Part shown: positions 4,889 to 12,746 of the stretch, in pieces | Layout of the letters: each line of letters starts with the position of its first letter | Numbering within the stretch: position 1 is the stretch's first letter | Assembly: GCA_947448095.1 (NCBI GenBank) | Contig: CANFNN010000035.1 | Coordinates: forward strand, 1 to 14,988 | Source: Bacteriovoracaceae bacterium | GTDB lineage: Bacteria > Bdellovibrionota > Bacteriovoracia > Bacteriovoracales > Bacteriovoracaceae | Direction: 5' to 3' | DNA length: 14,988 nt | The notes under the pieces: generated by a model | Seen by the model: the letters and a program-made list of their open reading frames with translations, nothing else | What the model was told of the DNA's origin: nothing | The model's database searches: none | Position numbers and translations under genes: made by a program

Positions 4889-6937
4889 CTACTGAATTCC
4901 CTGCAGACGAGTGTTGTATCTCGGAACCATAAATGTTGGCCTTGGCGCATTTTGATTCGGGTTGTAGTTGTTGTTATTTTGTTTGTCTTTAGGCAGAGCA
5001 GGGATGGATTTACAAACTGGTCCCGCAATTGAAACCCCTTTAGCATCAAGTAACTCAGCACAAGTCTTATAAGCTTTAGGCATTCTTGGTTCAGTAACTG
5101 ATGCAGCTGTACTGAATTCGCCCTCAGCTACCTTCATGGCCGGTTCTTGTTTATCCTCATCTTTTTTCTCTTCCGTTTTCCCTGGAGGAGTTTGAACTCC
5201 ATCCCCCATAGCGACTGTTTCTGTTTTTTTCACTTCGGGTTTGGCCTCAACTTTAGCTCTTGTCGTACCACCATCTTCACTGTGAAACCATGATATGTGA
5301 GAGCCAGCTGGAAGAGCGGATGTCACATCTTTACCATCGACAGAAACTTTCGCATTCAGTTTTACTGAAGTTGGTTGCGTGGGTTCAGCATCTACCGCGA
5401 GGGTGGGTTTGGCCGTATCTGCTTTTACGAGAGCTGGAATAACGCCTTCGCATGAGAGTGGGTCTTTTACGGCTGCAGCTCCGGCTATTTTGTAAGTCAC
5501 TTTGAGCGCTTGGTCTGCATCCGTTTTTACAATCACCATTTCCATTGGGTTCTCTTTATTAGGAGTTCCTGTTGGGGCCCAAGTAATTGCTTCTGGTTTT
5601 TCTTTGTCAGAATAGCCTTCAAAGCTGAGAGTTGCGACTGACTTTGTGGTGTCATCCGCGGCGTCAGCGAAAGAGAGAGAACATTTTTTCTCCGCTGGCT
5701 TTTCTACTACTACCACTGGGCATATTTGATCAGGTTTTGAGGTGTCCTTCATTTTGACAGGAGACGAAGGAGCTTTTGCGTCCTCGATCGTTTGACTTAA
5801 GAGTTCTGCTGGCTCAACAACTTCTTTGCCGTCTTTCATGGATTTGAAGCCAGCTTCATTGATGACACAAGATATTTTCTTCTCTTTCATTTCGCACGTA
5901 GTTTTACAGACCCATTCTTTTTTTACGTCCTCAGGTTTTGCATCCAACTCTTTACAATATTTTTCAACCAGAGGGTCAGAAATCACCTTGTCATATGCTT
6001 TATCAAATTCTTGAGGTTCTTTTGAAGGTGGGATTTTTAATTCTTTGATGTTATTGTCACTGAAAAATTCATTCCATTTGACCGCAAATTCACTATGATC
6101 TTTGGCTATGCTGGCCAAATCTGAACACTCTTTATTCTGAAAATTTTTCAAACTATTCATCATCCCATAACAAGTACGGTGTGGTCGGATGTAGGCCTTG
6201 TAGGATTCATTCATATTGCCGCCACCACATGCGCAAGTTTTGAAAATATATTTTTGAACATCATTAAAACCGACGGGATTTTTGGCCATTGCATCTTTCA
6301 TGGCATTTAAACGAACCTCTTTAGGGTCCTGGTCTTTAGCGTCCACTTTTAAAGCTGAGCGCATGCACTCATAAGAAGCGTTATGGGCCTTATTTCCTGC
6401 TGTATCCACACAAAATGGAGTCTTATTGGCACTCTTTTTAAAACCAAAGACCATCGGGTTACAGGAAATTTGATCCGGGGCTACACAATCACTTTTAACT
6501 GCCTTGTAGGCTTCGACGATGTCTTTGTCCTTGGCCTTTGATGGGTGAACGCAAACACTTCCAGATTTACTAACCGTTACGATTTGCGAAGCCCAACCAC
6601 CGTAAATGCAATGGCTAGGTTTATCGATGAGCTTGGTAAATGGTCCAACTTCAGTCTCTGCCGCCATCGCCTCGCTGATGATAAGGCTTTGGAGTTTATT
6701 TAAGATTTGAACATATTTTTGAAAGCGCTCAAACGAGTAACCTGAAACTTTTACTTCTCGAGCATATTTAGATTCAAGCTCCACCATGATTTCCATTCTT
6801 CGGACAATGAGAATGTCTTTATCTTTTTCTCCTAAGCTCATGAACCGCTCATGATCCATATCGTAGGGGTTCCAGCTGGCGCGGGCCTGGACAGAGAAAG
6901 AAAAAAGCGCGAGAAGAAAAATTAAACATTTTTGCAT
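4889..6937 (-). CDS. Large secreted cysteine-rich protein of unknown function
   Basis: I recognise no family. I place the start at 6937 (682 residues), because AAGGTG lies 6 nt upstream and the product then begins with a normal signal peptide, MQKCLIFLLALFSFSVQARA. The in-frame ATG at 6955 would overlap that ribosome site. The mature part has 19 cysteines by my count. Residues about 20-270 are cysteine-bearing, with segments such as ISCNPMVFGF, TPFCVDT, YECMRS and KTCACGGG. Around 320-370 are three closely placed cysteines in WVCKTTCEMKEKKISC. From about 410 to 550 come two stretches that look like beta-sandwich (Ig/PKD-like) modules, each with a C...C or W core. The remainder is a K/E/P-rich low-complexity linker (about 565-615), a last cysteine pair, and an N/P-rich tail. 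Secretion to periplasm, surface or outside is likely; any role in predation or adhesion is speculation. Confidence 0.8.
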   Translation of the reverse strand: MQKCLIFLLALFSFSVQARASWNPYDMDHERFMSLGEKDKDILIVRRMEIMVELESKYAREVKVSGYSFERFQKYVQILNKLQSLIISEAMAAETEVGPFTKLIDKPSHCIYGGWASQIVTVSKSGSVCVHPSKAKDKDIVEAYKAVKSDCVAPDQISCNPMVFGFKKSANKTPFCVDTAGNKAHNASYECMRSALKVDAKDQDPKEVRLNAMKDAMAKNPVGFNDVQKYIFKTCACGGGNMNESYKAYIRPHRTCYGMMNSLKNFQNKECSDLASIAKDHSEFAVKWNEFFSDNNIKELKIPPSKEPQEFDKAYDKVISDPLVEKYCKELDAKPEDVKKEWVCKTTCEMKEKKISCVINEAGFKSMKDGKEVVEPAELLSQTIEDAKAPSSPVKMKDTSKPDQICPVVVVEKPAEKKCSLSFADAADDTTKSVATLSFEGYSDKEKPEAITWAPTGTPNKENPMEMVIVKTDADQALKVTYKIAGAAAVKDPLSCEGVIPALVKADTAKPTLAVDAEPTQPTSVKLNAKVSVDGKDVTSALPAGSHISWFHSEDGGTTRAKVEAKPEVKKTETVAMGDGVQTPPGKTEEKKDEDKQEPAMKVAEGEFSTAASVTEPRMPKAYKTCAELLDAKGVSIAGPVCKSIPALPKDKQNNNNYNPNQNAPRPTFMVPRYNTRLQGIQ

Positions 6938-6984
6938 ATAGTTCACCTTAGGCAACTTATCGGCTGAGTCGGCGATTTCTTAAC

Positions 6985-7011
6985 AATATAACTGACTCTT
7001 TCGTTTCAGAA
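6985..7011 (-). promoter_or_regulatory. Weak promoter candidate for the secreted cysteine-rich protein
   Basis: On the minus strand TATATT (plus 6985-6990, 5/6 match) lies upstream of the gene. TTCTGA (plus 7006-7011) is 15 nt further upstream, which is short, or 17 nt from an overlapping TATTGT. The leader would be about 40 nt. The rest of the 6938-7178 gap holds no gene I can support. Confidence 0.3.
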
Positions 7012-7115
7012 TGAGGAAAGGCTCAATTCTCTTGAAAAGATCGAGTTTTCAGTGGGTTATCAAGATTGAGTTCCTTATTTCAAGGAGTTGCTGCCAAGGA
7101 TAGGAGGCATTTTCC

Positions 7116-7145
7116 TTCTCAAACAGTAGCAATACGTTTTATGAT
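7116..7145 (+). promoter_or_regulatory. Candidate promoter of the accD-folC-lptD array
   Basis: TTCTCA (7116-7121, 4/6 match) and TATGAT (7140-7145, 5/6 match) are separated by 18 nt. Transcription from here would leave a leader of about 27 nt carrying the accD ribosome site TAAGGA. It is the only reasonable promoter seen ahead of this long gene array. Confidence 0.45.
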
Positions 7146-7178
7146 GGGGTTTTTAAATACTTAAGGTAAGGACTCCAG

Positions 7179-8033
7179 ATGGGATGGTTTCATCAGGTTA
7201 AGAACCCAAAGCTTAAAAATATTAAGAAACTGGCGAGCAACGCTCCGGTTGGAGTGTGGAAGAAATGTAACCAGTGTGGAGAAATTCTTCAGGCCGAGAA
7301 GCTTGATGAGAATATGCACGTTTGCCCTATTTGTGATTATCACTACAGAATCTCTGCCTATGAGCGAATTGTCGTCATGACAGATGAGAATAGTTTTGAA
7401 GAAATTTCACCCGACTTAATGTCTAACAACCCACTACAGTTTCAAGATAAGATGCCTTACGCTCAAAGGTTGCAGGCAGCAATTAAGACCACAGGGATGA
7501 AGGATTCTACTGTTTGTGGAACCGCCACCATTGATGGCCAGGCGGTAGCCCTTGCCGTGATGGATTTTCGTTTCATGGGTGGCTCTATGGGAGTCGTCAC
7601 AGGTGAGAAAATAGCTTTAGCGATGGATATTGGTTTTGATAAAAAAATTCCCGTTATTGTCGTTTCATGCTCAGGCGGAGCGCGTATGCAAGAGGGGATT
7701 CTCTCACTTATGCAACTCGCAAAAACTTCTGCTTCAAGGGCCAGACTGAAATCTAATGGCATTCCGTATATTTCCCTTCTGACAGATCCAACTACTGGTG
7801 GATGTGCTGCGAGTTTTTCTATGCAAGGGGATATTAATATTACTGAGCCCAAGGCTTTGATCGGCTTTGCTGGACCTCGAGTCATTGAACAATCGATTCG
7901 TCAGACATTGCCAGAGGGATTTCAGCGTTCGGAATTTTTAAAAGATCATGGTTTTATCGATAGGATCATTCATCGCCGGGATCTAAAAAAAGAACTTAGC
8001 TTCTTTTTAAAAATGTTTTCTCCTGTCGTATGA
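7179..8033 (+). CDS. accD: Acetyl-CoA carboxylase carboxyltransferase subunit beta
   Basis: AccD forms the carboxyltransferase half-reaction with AccA, moving the carboxyl group from biotin (AccB) to acetyl-CoA to make malonyl-CoA in the cytoplasm. The product is 284 residues (E. coli 304). An N-terminal zinc ribbon has C30-x2-C33 and C49-x2-C52. The crotonase-like core shows SCSGGARMQEG, the acyl-CoA-binding TTGGCAASFSMQGD, and the terminal AGPRVIEQSIRQTLPEGFQ block. The ATG at 7179 has TAAGGA at 7167-7172 with 6-nt spacing. The stop overlaps the folC start by 4 nt (ATGA), implying coupled translation. accD-folC linkage is also seen in E. coli. accA is not in the window. Confidence 0.97.
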   Translation: MGWFHQVKNPKLKNIKKLASNAPVGVWKKCNQCGEILQAEKLDENMHVCPICDYHYRISAYERIVVMTDENSFEEISPDLMSNNPLQFQDKMPYAQRLQAAIKTTGMKDSTVCGTATIDGQAVALAVMDFRFMGGSMGVVTGEKIALAMDIGFDKKIPVIVVSCSGGARMQEGILSLMQLAKTSASRARLKSNGIPYISLLTDPTTGGCAASFSMQGDINITEPKALIGFAGPRVIEQSIRQTLPEGFQRSEFLKDHGFIDRIIHRRDLKKELSFFLKMFSPVV

Positions 8034-9211
8034 CAGAAAATCTAGAAGAATGGGTGCTATCGCACTATGGGGCAGAAGTCTTTACTCCCGGACTTGAGCG
8101 TATCGAATTTGCTTTAAAAGATTTAAAAAAAGACCTCTACCGTTCAAAAATTGTCATAGTTGCTGGCACCAATGGAAAAGGTGAGACCACCCACCGACTG
8201 GGAAAACTTTTTCAACACTCTCATTATTGTACTTGGACCTCTCCCCATATTTACTCAATTGTTGAGCGATTCTCCTCTGAAAAGGGAAACATCGAAGCTT
8301 CTGAGCTGCGAAATTTATTTCTGGAGAGTCATGCCATCGTTCAGGCAAAAAATTATCGTCTGACTTATTATGAATTTCTTTTTTATGTCTTTTGCCGCTG
8401 GGCCGCACGGATTTCTCCTGATTATCTGTTTTTGGAAGTGGGTCTTGGGGGACGCTTAGATGCAGTCAACGCTCTTGATGCGAATCTAGTTCTTTTGACC
8501 TCCATTTCAAGAGATCATCAGGAATTTCTTGGTCAGCGCTATGATCAGATCTTGCAGGAGAAATTGGGAGTTCTTAGACCGAAGGGCAATCTTATTAGCT
8601 TTCTTGACCTGAAATACCTTCGCGAACGCGCCAAAGCGAAGGCGCTCAGTCTAGGAGCAAATCATCTGGATCTTGAAGAGGTGCTCAAAATTCCCGCCTA
8701 TGAATTCTCAAAACGGAATGAATTTTTAGCGCATGCAGCATTTTGTGCTCTCACTGGCGCCCCTCTTGGGGAAGAAAACTGGCGGCCAAGTGGTGAAACT
8801 CTTAGTTCTCGCGGAGAAATCGTCCTGGAAGAGAATGAGTGGTGGCTATTTGGGTCACACAATGTGGATGGAGTGAGAAAACTTATTCAATTTCTACACT
8901 CAGCGAATTATAATCTTAAGGATTCTCCTTTCACGGCCGTGGTGACATCTTTTTCAAAAAGAAATGAAAAGGATCTGCGGATCATGTTGAAGATGCTTAA
9001 AAAAGCAAATTTAGGGAAAGTATTTGTTACCGCTTTTAATCATCCAAAGGCCTGTCCTAGGAATGTATTAGAAAAGCTCACCAGCGATGAAGGATTAACG
9101 TTTGTTGAAAATATCGCGGACCATGTTCAAGGATGGACACATCAAAAAATTTTGGTGCTTGGTTCTTATTATCTTTTGGGCGAACTCCAACCTTTACGGC
9201 GCAAACGATAA
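8030..9211 (+). CDS. folC: Folylpolyglutamate synthase / dihydrofolate synthase
   Basis: FolC is a Mur-ligase-family ATP-dependent enzyme that adds glutamate to folates and often to dihydropteroate. The product is 393 residues (E. coli about 420). Motifs are the P-loop GTNGKGETT (46-54), SPHIYSIVERF (71-81), EVGLGGRLDAVNA and TSISRDHQEFLG in the central domain. A C-terminal domain with VVTSFSKRNEKDLRIML and a proline near HPKACPRN follows. The P-loop has glutamate (E52) where FolC and related ligases usually have Ser or Thr, which contacts the metal; the next residue, T53, might substitute. The start overlaps accD by 4 nt. The 3' end contains the LptD start and signal-peptide codons in another frame. 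Bifunctionality cannot be decided from sequence. Confidence 0.93.
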   Translation: MTENLEEWVLSHYGAEVFTPGLERIEFALKDLKKDLYRSKIVIVAGTNGKGETTHRLGKLFQHSHYCTWTSPHIYSIVERFSSEKGNIEASELRNLFLESHAIVQAKNYRLTYYEFLFYVFCRWAARISPDYLFLEVGLGGRLDAVNALDANLVLLTSISRDHQEFLGQRYDQILQEKLGVLRPKGNLISFLDLKYLRERAKAKALSLGANHLDLEEVLKIPAYEFSKRNEFLAHAAFCALTGAPLGEENWRPSGETLSSRGEIVLEENEWWLFGSHNVDGVRKLIQFLHSANYNLKDSPFTAVVTSFSKRNEKDLRIMLKMLKKANLGKVFVTAFNHPKACPRNVLEKLTSDEGLTFVENIADHVQGWTHQKILVLGSYYLLGELQPLRRKR

Positions 9212-11564
9212 GCCTCAGCTCACTTTAGGCGATAAGCTAAACATCTTTTCAGATAAGGCCTACCGAAAAAACAATGGTCGCTATTTTGAGGCCGTTGGAA
9301 ATGTCGTGATCATCTCTCAGTCAGACACTATTTATGGTGAGCTTGCTTCACTTGATCAAGATTCCATGATGGCGAGAGTTGAAGGGAACGTTCGAGTGAT
9401 TACCAAGGATATGACTCTTTATGGCTCCCATATTGAGTACAATGTGGCGACTGGATCAGCAGTGATAAAAAATGCCAGAATCCTTGCCATGGACTTTAAT
9501 CTTGTGGCGAGTGAACTCATTAGACTTAACGAGAATGAGTATCTGGCCCATGAAGCTGAGTTTACGACTTGTAAAGACTGTGCCGAATCATGGTCGGTTT
9601 ACGGAAAAGAAATTAGAATCAGAGTCGGGGATAGTGTGGCCATTCGCCACGGCCTTTATAAAATTAAAGGTGTCGATGTTATCTATTTCCCCTATATCTC
9701 ACTTCCTATCCAGGCAAAACGAAAAACAGGTTTGCTTTTTCCTAAAGTTACGACTCGTTTAGCAGAAGGTCTGGCATTTGAGCAGCCTATTTTTATCGCC
9801 CTGGACAAGTCTAAAGATGCAACTGTGAGTCCTACTTTTTGGGCCAAGCGCGGGTACGGAGGTGACGTTCAGTACCGTCAGCGCTTCGATGATCTCAGCT
9901 GGTTTGAGATGAACTCTCGAATTCTCAATGACACAATTTACTTACCTGGTAAAAAAAATCTCACCCCATCAGGGGAGCATTTCTTCCGGTATTTTACGGA
10001 GCTTGAAACTCATCAACAGTTCTCGTCCAATTTTGGCTCCCACATTCGATATACCGGGGCCCGTGATCTGGACATGGTTCGAGATCATCCTAGTTTTACC
10101 GATCGAAAAATTATTAGCTCAGACATGGGATTAACTGGATTTGCAGACTGGAGACAGAATTATTTTTCTATTGGAACTAACGTCGATTATCTTCGCAACC
10201 AATTAGCACCGGATTCAACTGAATTTGATCGCTCTTATGTTCAGACTCTGCCGCGAGTGACTATGTCCTCAGTCCCTTATACGGTCGTTCAGTCAGATAT
10301 TCCTATGCTTCAGCACATTGCTGTAGGGTTTGAAGGGTCTGCAACCCGCTTTCATCAGGTGAAAGAACACGAGGTTGCAAACCTAAGAAACACCGACAGG
10401 ATTTCGATTCAACCTTATTTAATGTGGCACATGCTAACGGCTGGGCCTATTAGTTTACGAACACGTTACACCTACGATCAACAAACCTACCGCTTCCCTG
10501 ATAGTGATAATCACAAATTTGGTAAAAATGCCGGGCTCGTAAAAACCGAAGTTGGTTTCACGATGGACAAGGTTTTTGGTCTCGCTTTTGAGGAAAAGAT
10601 TCCTATAAAGTATATTCCTGAAAAAGATCTTAAGGCCTTACGAGAAAAGAAAGAGCAGGGCCTCACTCCTCTTAAGAGTAGTGATAAGTCCAATCGCTTA
10701 GTTGGTGAGTTAGATACATTTGAATCTGAGCTGGCCAAAGACACGATCATTCAGGTTAAAAACAGTTATCGCCATTCTCAGGAATTTAAGTTTTTGCATC
10801 ACTATATTCCCTCTGAAAATGAGTATGGAAATAAGGCCTTTAAAGCACAAATTGCAAGAAACCAAGGTTGGTTTGATTACGAAGATGCGATTCGTTCTCA
10901 GGAATTCCAGTTTGGTTCGAACACAACGAGAACACTTATTCCTCCGCAAAATACTGCCGAGTTTCAATGGAACAATACGCTGATTAGAAAAAGACCTAAA
11001 ATTTTTAACTACCTCGTTGACGATAAATACCTAAGGGACAATTTTACTTATTCACGTATTGGATGGTTCAACGTGTCTCAGGGTTATCTTCTCAATCAGC
11101 AAGTTGAAGATAATCGACAAAATCTCACTCGTTTAATGGTTCATACTGGTTATCAGACCGATCGCTGGGTAGTGAATTTCCAGGAATACTATTTCCATTA
11201 CGAGCGAGCGAATATTTTTACTGCAAATTTTAATCGCACTTTTGATTACCTTCGTCTGTTGGGGGCCTATAACTACAACTCATTTGGGGCTTCAAATCTC
11301 AATACACTTTCGACCGGAGGCCAGATCCGGCCAACAGAAACATTGGGATTTGCCATTTTGAAAGACATGGATTTAGAGGCCAAGAAAAATATTCGTACTA
11401 TTTATACTCTCGATATTATGCCCTATAACAATTGCTGGATTCTCAATCTCAATTATCGCCAAAGTTTAGTGGACTCTCGTTACTCATTTAATATTCTCTT
11501 CAACTTTGGTGATGATAATTTTGCTCAATACCGAACTAACTATTTTACCGTTAAACGCCAATGA
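9102..11564 (+). CDS. lptD: LPS-assembly protein LptD
   Basis: LptD is the outer-membrane barrel that, with LptE, inserts lipopolysaccharide into the outer leaflet. The product is 820 residues (E. coli 784). After a hydrophobic signal segment (FWCLVLIIFW) with a likely cleavage near NLYGA comes the OstA/LptA-like periplasmic jellyroll, about 40-180 (RYFEAVGNVVI, YGSHIEYNVATGSAVI, AEFTTC...W). The beta-barrel follows, starting at KGVDVIYFPYISLPI and ending in strand-like sequence. Mature cysteines are only C157, C160 and C778, versus four in E. coli. Two starts compete. TTG 9102 has AAGGA at 9090-9094, 7 nt away. ATG 9123 gives a more usual 26-residue signal but no good ribosome site. I list 9102 as the outer limit. 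Either way the N-terminus overlaps folC. The stop overlaps the next start by 4 nt. Confidence 0.92.
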   Translation: MLKISRTMFKDGHIKKFWCLVLIIFWANSNLYGANDKPQLTLGDKLNIFSDKAYRKNNGRYFEAVGNVVIISQSDTIYGELASLDQDSMMARVEGNVRVITKDMTLYGSHIEYNVATGSAVIKNARILAMDFNLVASELIRLNENEYLAHEAEFTTCKDCAESWSVYGKEIRIRVGDSVAIRHGLYKIKGVDVIYFPYISLPIQAKRKTGLLFPKVTTRLAEGLAFEQPIFIALDKSKDATVSPTFWAKRGYGGDVQYRQRFDDLSWFEMNSRILNDTIYLPGKKNLTPSGEHFFRYFTELETHQQFSSNFGSHIRYTGARDLDMVRDHPSFTDRKIISSDMGLTGFADWRQNYFSIGTNVDYLRNQLAPDSTEFDRSYVQTLPRVTMSSVPYTVVQSDIPMLQHIAVGFEGSATRFHQVKEHEVANLRNTDRISIQPYLMWHMLTAGPISLRTRYTYDQQTYRFPDSDNHKFGKNAGLVKTEVGFTMDKVFGLAFEEKIPIKYIPEKDLKALREKKEQGLTPLKSSDKSNRLVGELDTFESELAKDTIIQVKNSYRHSQEFKFLHHYIPSENEYGNKAFKAQIARNQGWFDYEDAIRSQEFQFGSNTTRTLIPPQNTAEFQWNNTLIRKRPKIFNYLVDDKYLRDNFTYSRIGWFNVSQGYLLNQQVEDNRQNLTRLMVHTGYQTDRWVVNFQEYYFHYERANIFTANFNRTFDYLRLLGAYNYNSFGASNLNTLSTGGQIRPTETLGFAILKDMDLEAKKNIRTIYTLDIMPYNNCWILNLNYRQSLVDSRYSFNILFNFGDDNFAQYRTNYFTVKRQ

Positions 11565-12118
11565 AAAAAGCTCTCTTTGTTGATTTTGACGATAGCTTTA
11601 GTTTCAATGTCGTCCAAGAGTTAACTGAAATCGGACTTCTTGTTAAGGTCGTTAGTTGGACTGAGTTTAATGCGGTCACTGAGCATGAACTTTTAGTTTT
11701 GGGTCCAGGGCCTGGCCATCCTGATGAATATCAACGAATTTTTGGTGTTATTCGCGACTGGCAGGAAGCTGGGAAAAAAATTTTTGGTATTTGCCTTGGT
11801 CACCAAATCCTCTGGAGGTTGAAGGGCTTTGAAGTTTTACAGTCTGCTTTTCCTTTGCATGGCCAAAAAATCAAATTAAATCTTCCTGAGGCTTGGCAGG
11901 AATGGCTGAATTTGCCTGCTGAAATTTGGGTCCAGCGCTACAATTCTTTAGCGGTAGTGGACAGTGCTTCTGAAGTAGGGGTGGAGAAGCTCGTGAAAGA
12001 TGGTGAAATTGTGATGTCCCGATCATCCTCTTTTATATCCTATCAATTTCATCCAGAATCCGTAGGAACTAAGTGCCGTGAATCTTTTTTTCGGCCGATT
12101 CTGACAGATCTACTATAA
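11561..12118 (+). CDS. Class I glutamine amidotransferase, TrpG/PabA type
   Basis: This protein probably releases ammonia from glutamine for a chorismate-using partner: anthranilate synthase (TrpE) or aminodeoxychorismate synthase (PabB). The product is 185 residues, normal for TrpG/PabA. The N-terminus ALFVDFDDSFSFNVVQ matches the family's DNYDSFTYN block. GPGPGHPDE (48-56) forms the oxyanion region. The nucleophile is C78 in FGICLGHQ, and H164 and E166 in FHPES complete the triad. All catalytic residues are intact. The gene starts in the lptD stop (ATGA), so it is translated with the envelope array. No TrpE or PabB gene is nearby. The folC neighbour favours a folate (PabA) role, while a TrpF-like neighbour favours tryptophan; neither is settled. 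Confidence 0.88.
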   Translation: MKKALFVDFDDSFSFNVVQELTEIGLLVKVVSWTEFNAVTEHELLVLGPGPGHPDEYQRIFGVIRDWQEAGKKIFGICLGHQILWRLKGFEVLQSAFPLHGQKIKLNLPEAWQEWLNLPAEIWVQRYNSLAVVDSASEVGVEKLVKDGEIVMSRSSSFISYQFHPESVGTKCRESFFRPILTDLL

Positions 12119-12126
12119 TCAGAGCA
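12114..12126 (+). promoter_or_regulatory. Candidate internal leaderless promoter (-10 only)
   Basis: A perfect TATAAT (12114-12119) spans the amidotransferase stop codon and ends 6 nt before the ATG at 12126, so a transcript would start at the start codon. No good -35 lies at the right distance. CTGACA at 12101-12106 is only 7 nt away. There is no strong Shine-Dalgarno. Confidence 0.45.
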
Positions 12127-12746
12127 TGGAATTACTCGTCCATGGTGTCTTTGACGCTACAACTTTAAAAAATCTTCATGCCCTGAATGTTCCTGCGCTA
12201 GGATTTGATTTGCGTGGGAAAAGTCTAAATCTTATTCCTTTTCATGTTTTGAGAAGCCTTATTCCCTCATTTAAATCTCGAAAATATTTCCTGACTTTTG
12301 AAAATGATAAGGTCTCGACCATCATTTCCTTTTTGAGTCTGCTTGGCGAAGACAAAAATAAGTTCACTCTTGAGTTTAGAGATACTCAGCACGTTTCCTA
12401 TTATGCTTCCATTAATCATCCTTTTATTTGGTTTTTTGATCCAGAAGGGGACTGGGAGAATATTCTCACATTGCCTCAGCTTCAGGCATTGGTCTTACCG
12501 GTAAAATTTAAAGACATTTATCAGAAGCTTCCAAAACTGTGGCATATGATTCAGGCCCGTGATCTCAAAGTTATTCTTCATGTGGAGAGTTTTTTTGATC
12601 TCGAATTGTATGTTCAAGAAAAAAACCTTAATCTAAGTGTTGATCTTGGAAAAGAAATGGAAATTGGCTTTAGGCAAATTGATCAATTTCGACTTACGAA
12701 TTTAAGCATCTGGAGAACGACCTATGAAATTGCTTCTGGCCAATGA
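12126..12746 (+). CDS. Unknown protein, possible degenerate TrpF-like beta/alpha barrel
   Basis: I cannot assign a function. The 206-residue cytoplasmic-looking product alternates predicted strands (ELLVHGV, ALGFDL, KYFLTF, FTLEF, ALVLPV, KVILHV, LNLSVDL) with helices, as in a TIM barrel. Its N-terminal pattern, a strand with VHG, a helix with LHALNVPALGF and then GKSLNLI, resembles phosphoribosylanthranilate isomerase (TrpF; K-x-C-G-L then GADxxGFxF and SPR). The catalytic TrpF cysteine is replaced by H6, and the general-acid aspartate region is not recognisable. If related, it is unlikely to be an active isomerase. It starts 7 nt after the amidotransferase, and its 3' end overlaps surE by 23 nt, so it is embedded in the array. 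The composition matches its neighbours. Confidence 0.55.
   Translation: MELLVHGVFDATTLKNLHALNVPALGFDLRGKSLNLIPFHVLRSLIPSFKSRKYFLTFENDKVSTIISFLSLLGEDKNKFTLEFRDTQHVSYYASINHPFIWFFDPEGDWENILTLPQLQALVLPVKFKDIYQKLPKLWHMIQARDLKVILHVESFFDLELYVQEKNLNLSVDLGKEMEIGFRQIDQFRLTNLSIWRTTYEIASGQ

Noticed and set aside
6955..6955. Upstream ATG at 6955 as the start of the cysteine-rich protein
   Set aside because: It would place the AAGGTG ribosome site inside the gene and add six residues before an otherwise normal signal peptide, with no better ribosome site of its own.
7102..7107. Perfect AGGAGG in the gap before accD
   Set aside because: No ATG, GTG or TTG lies at usable spacing. The nearest small frame (ATG 7141 to TAA 7164, seven codons) is too far and too short to support.
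12101..12119. CTGACA and TATAAT as a full promoter before the barrel-like gene
   Set aside because: The spacing is only 7 nt, far too short for a sigma70-type promoter. I keep only the -10 box.
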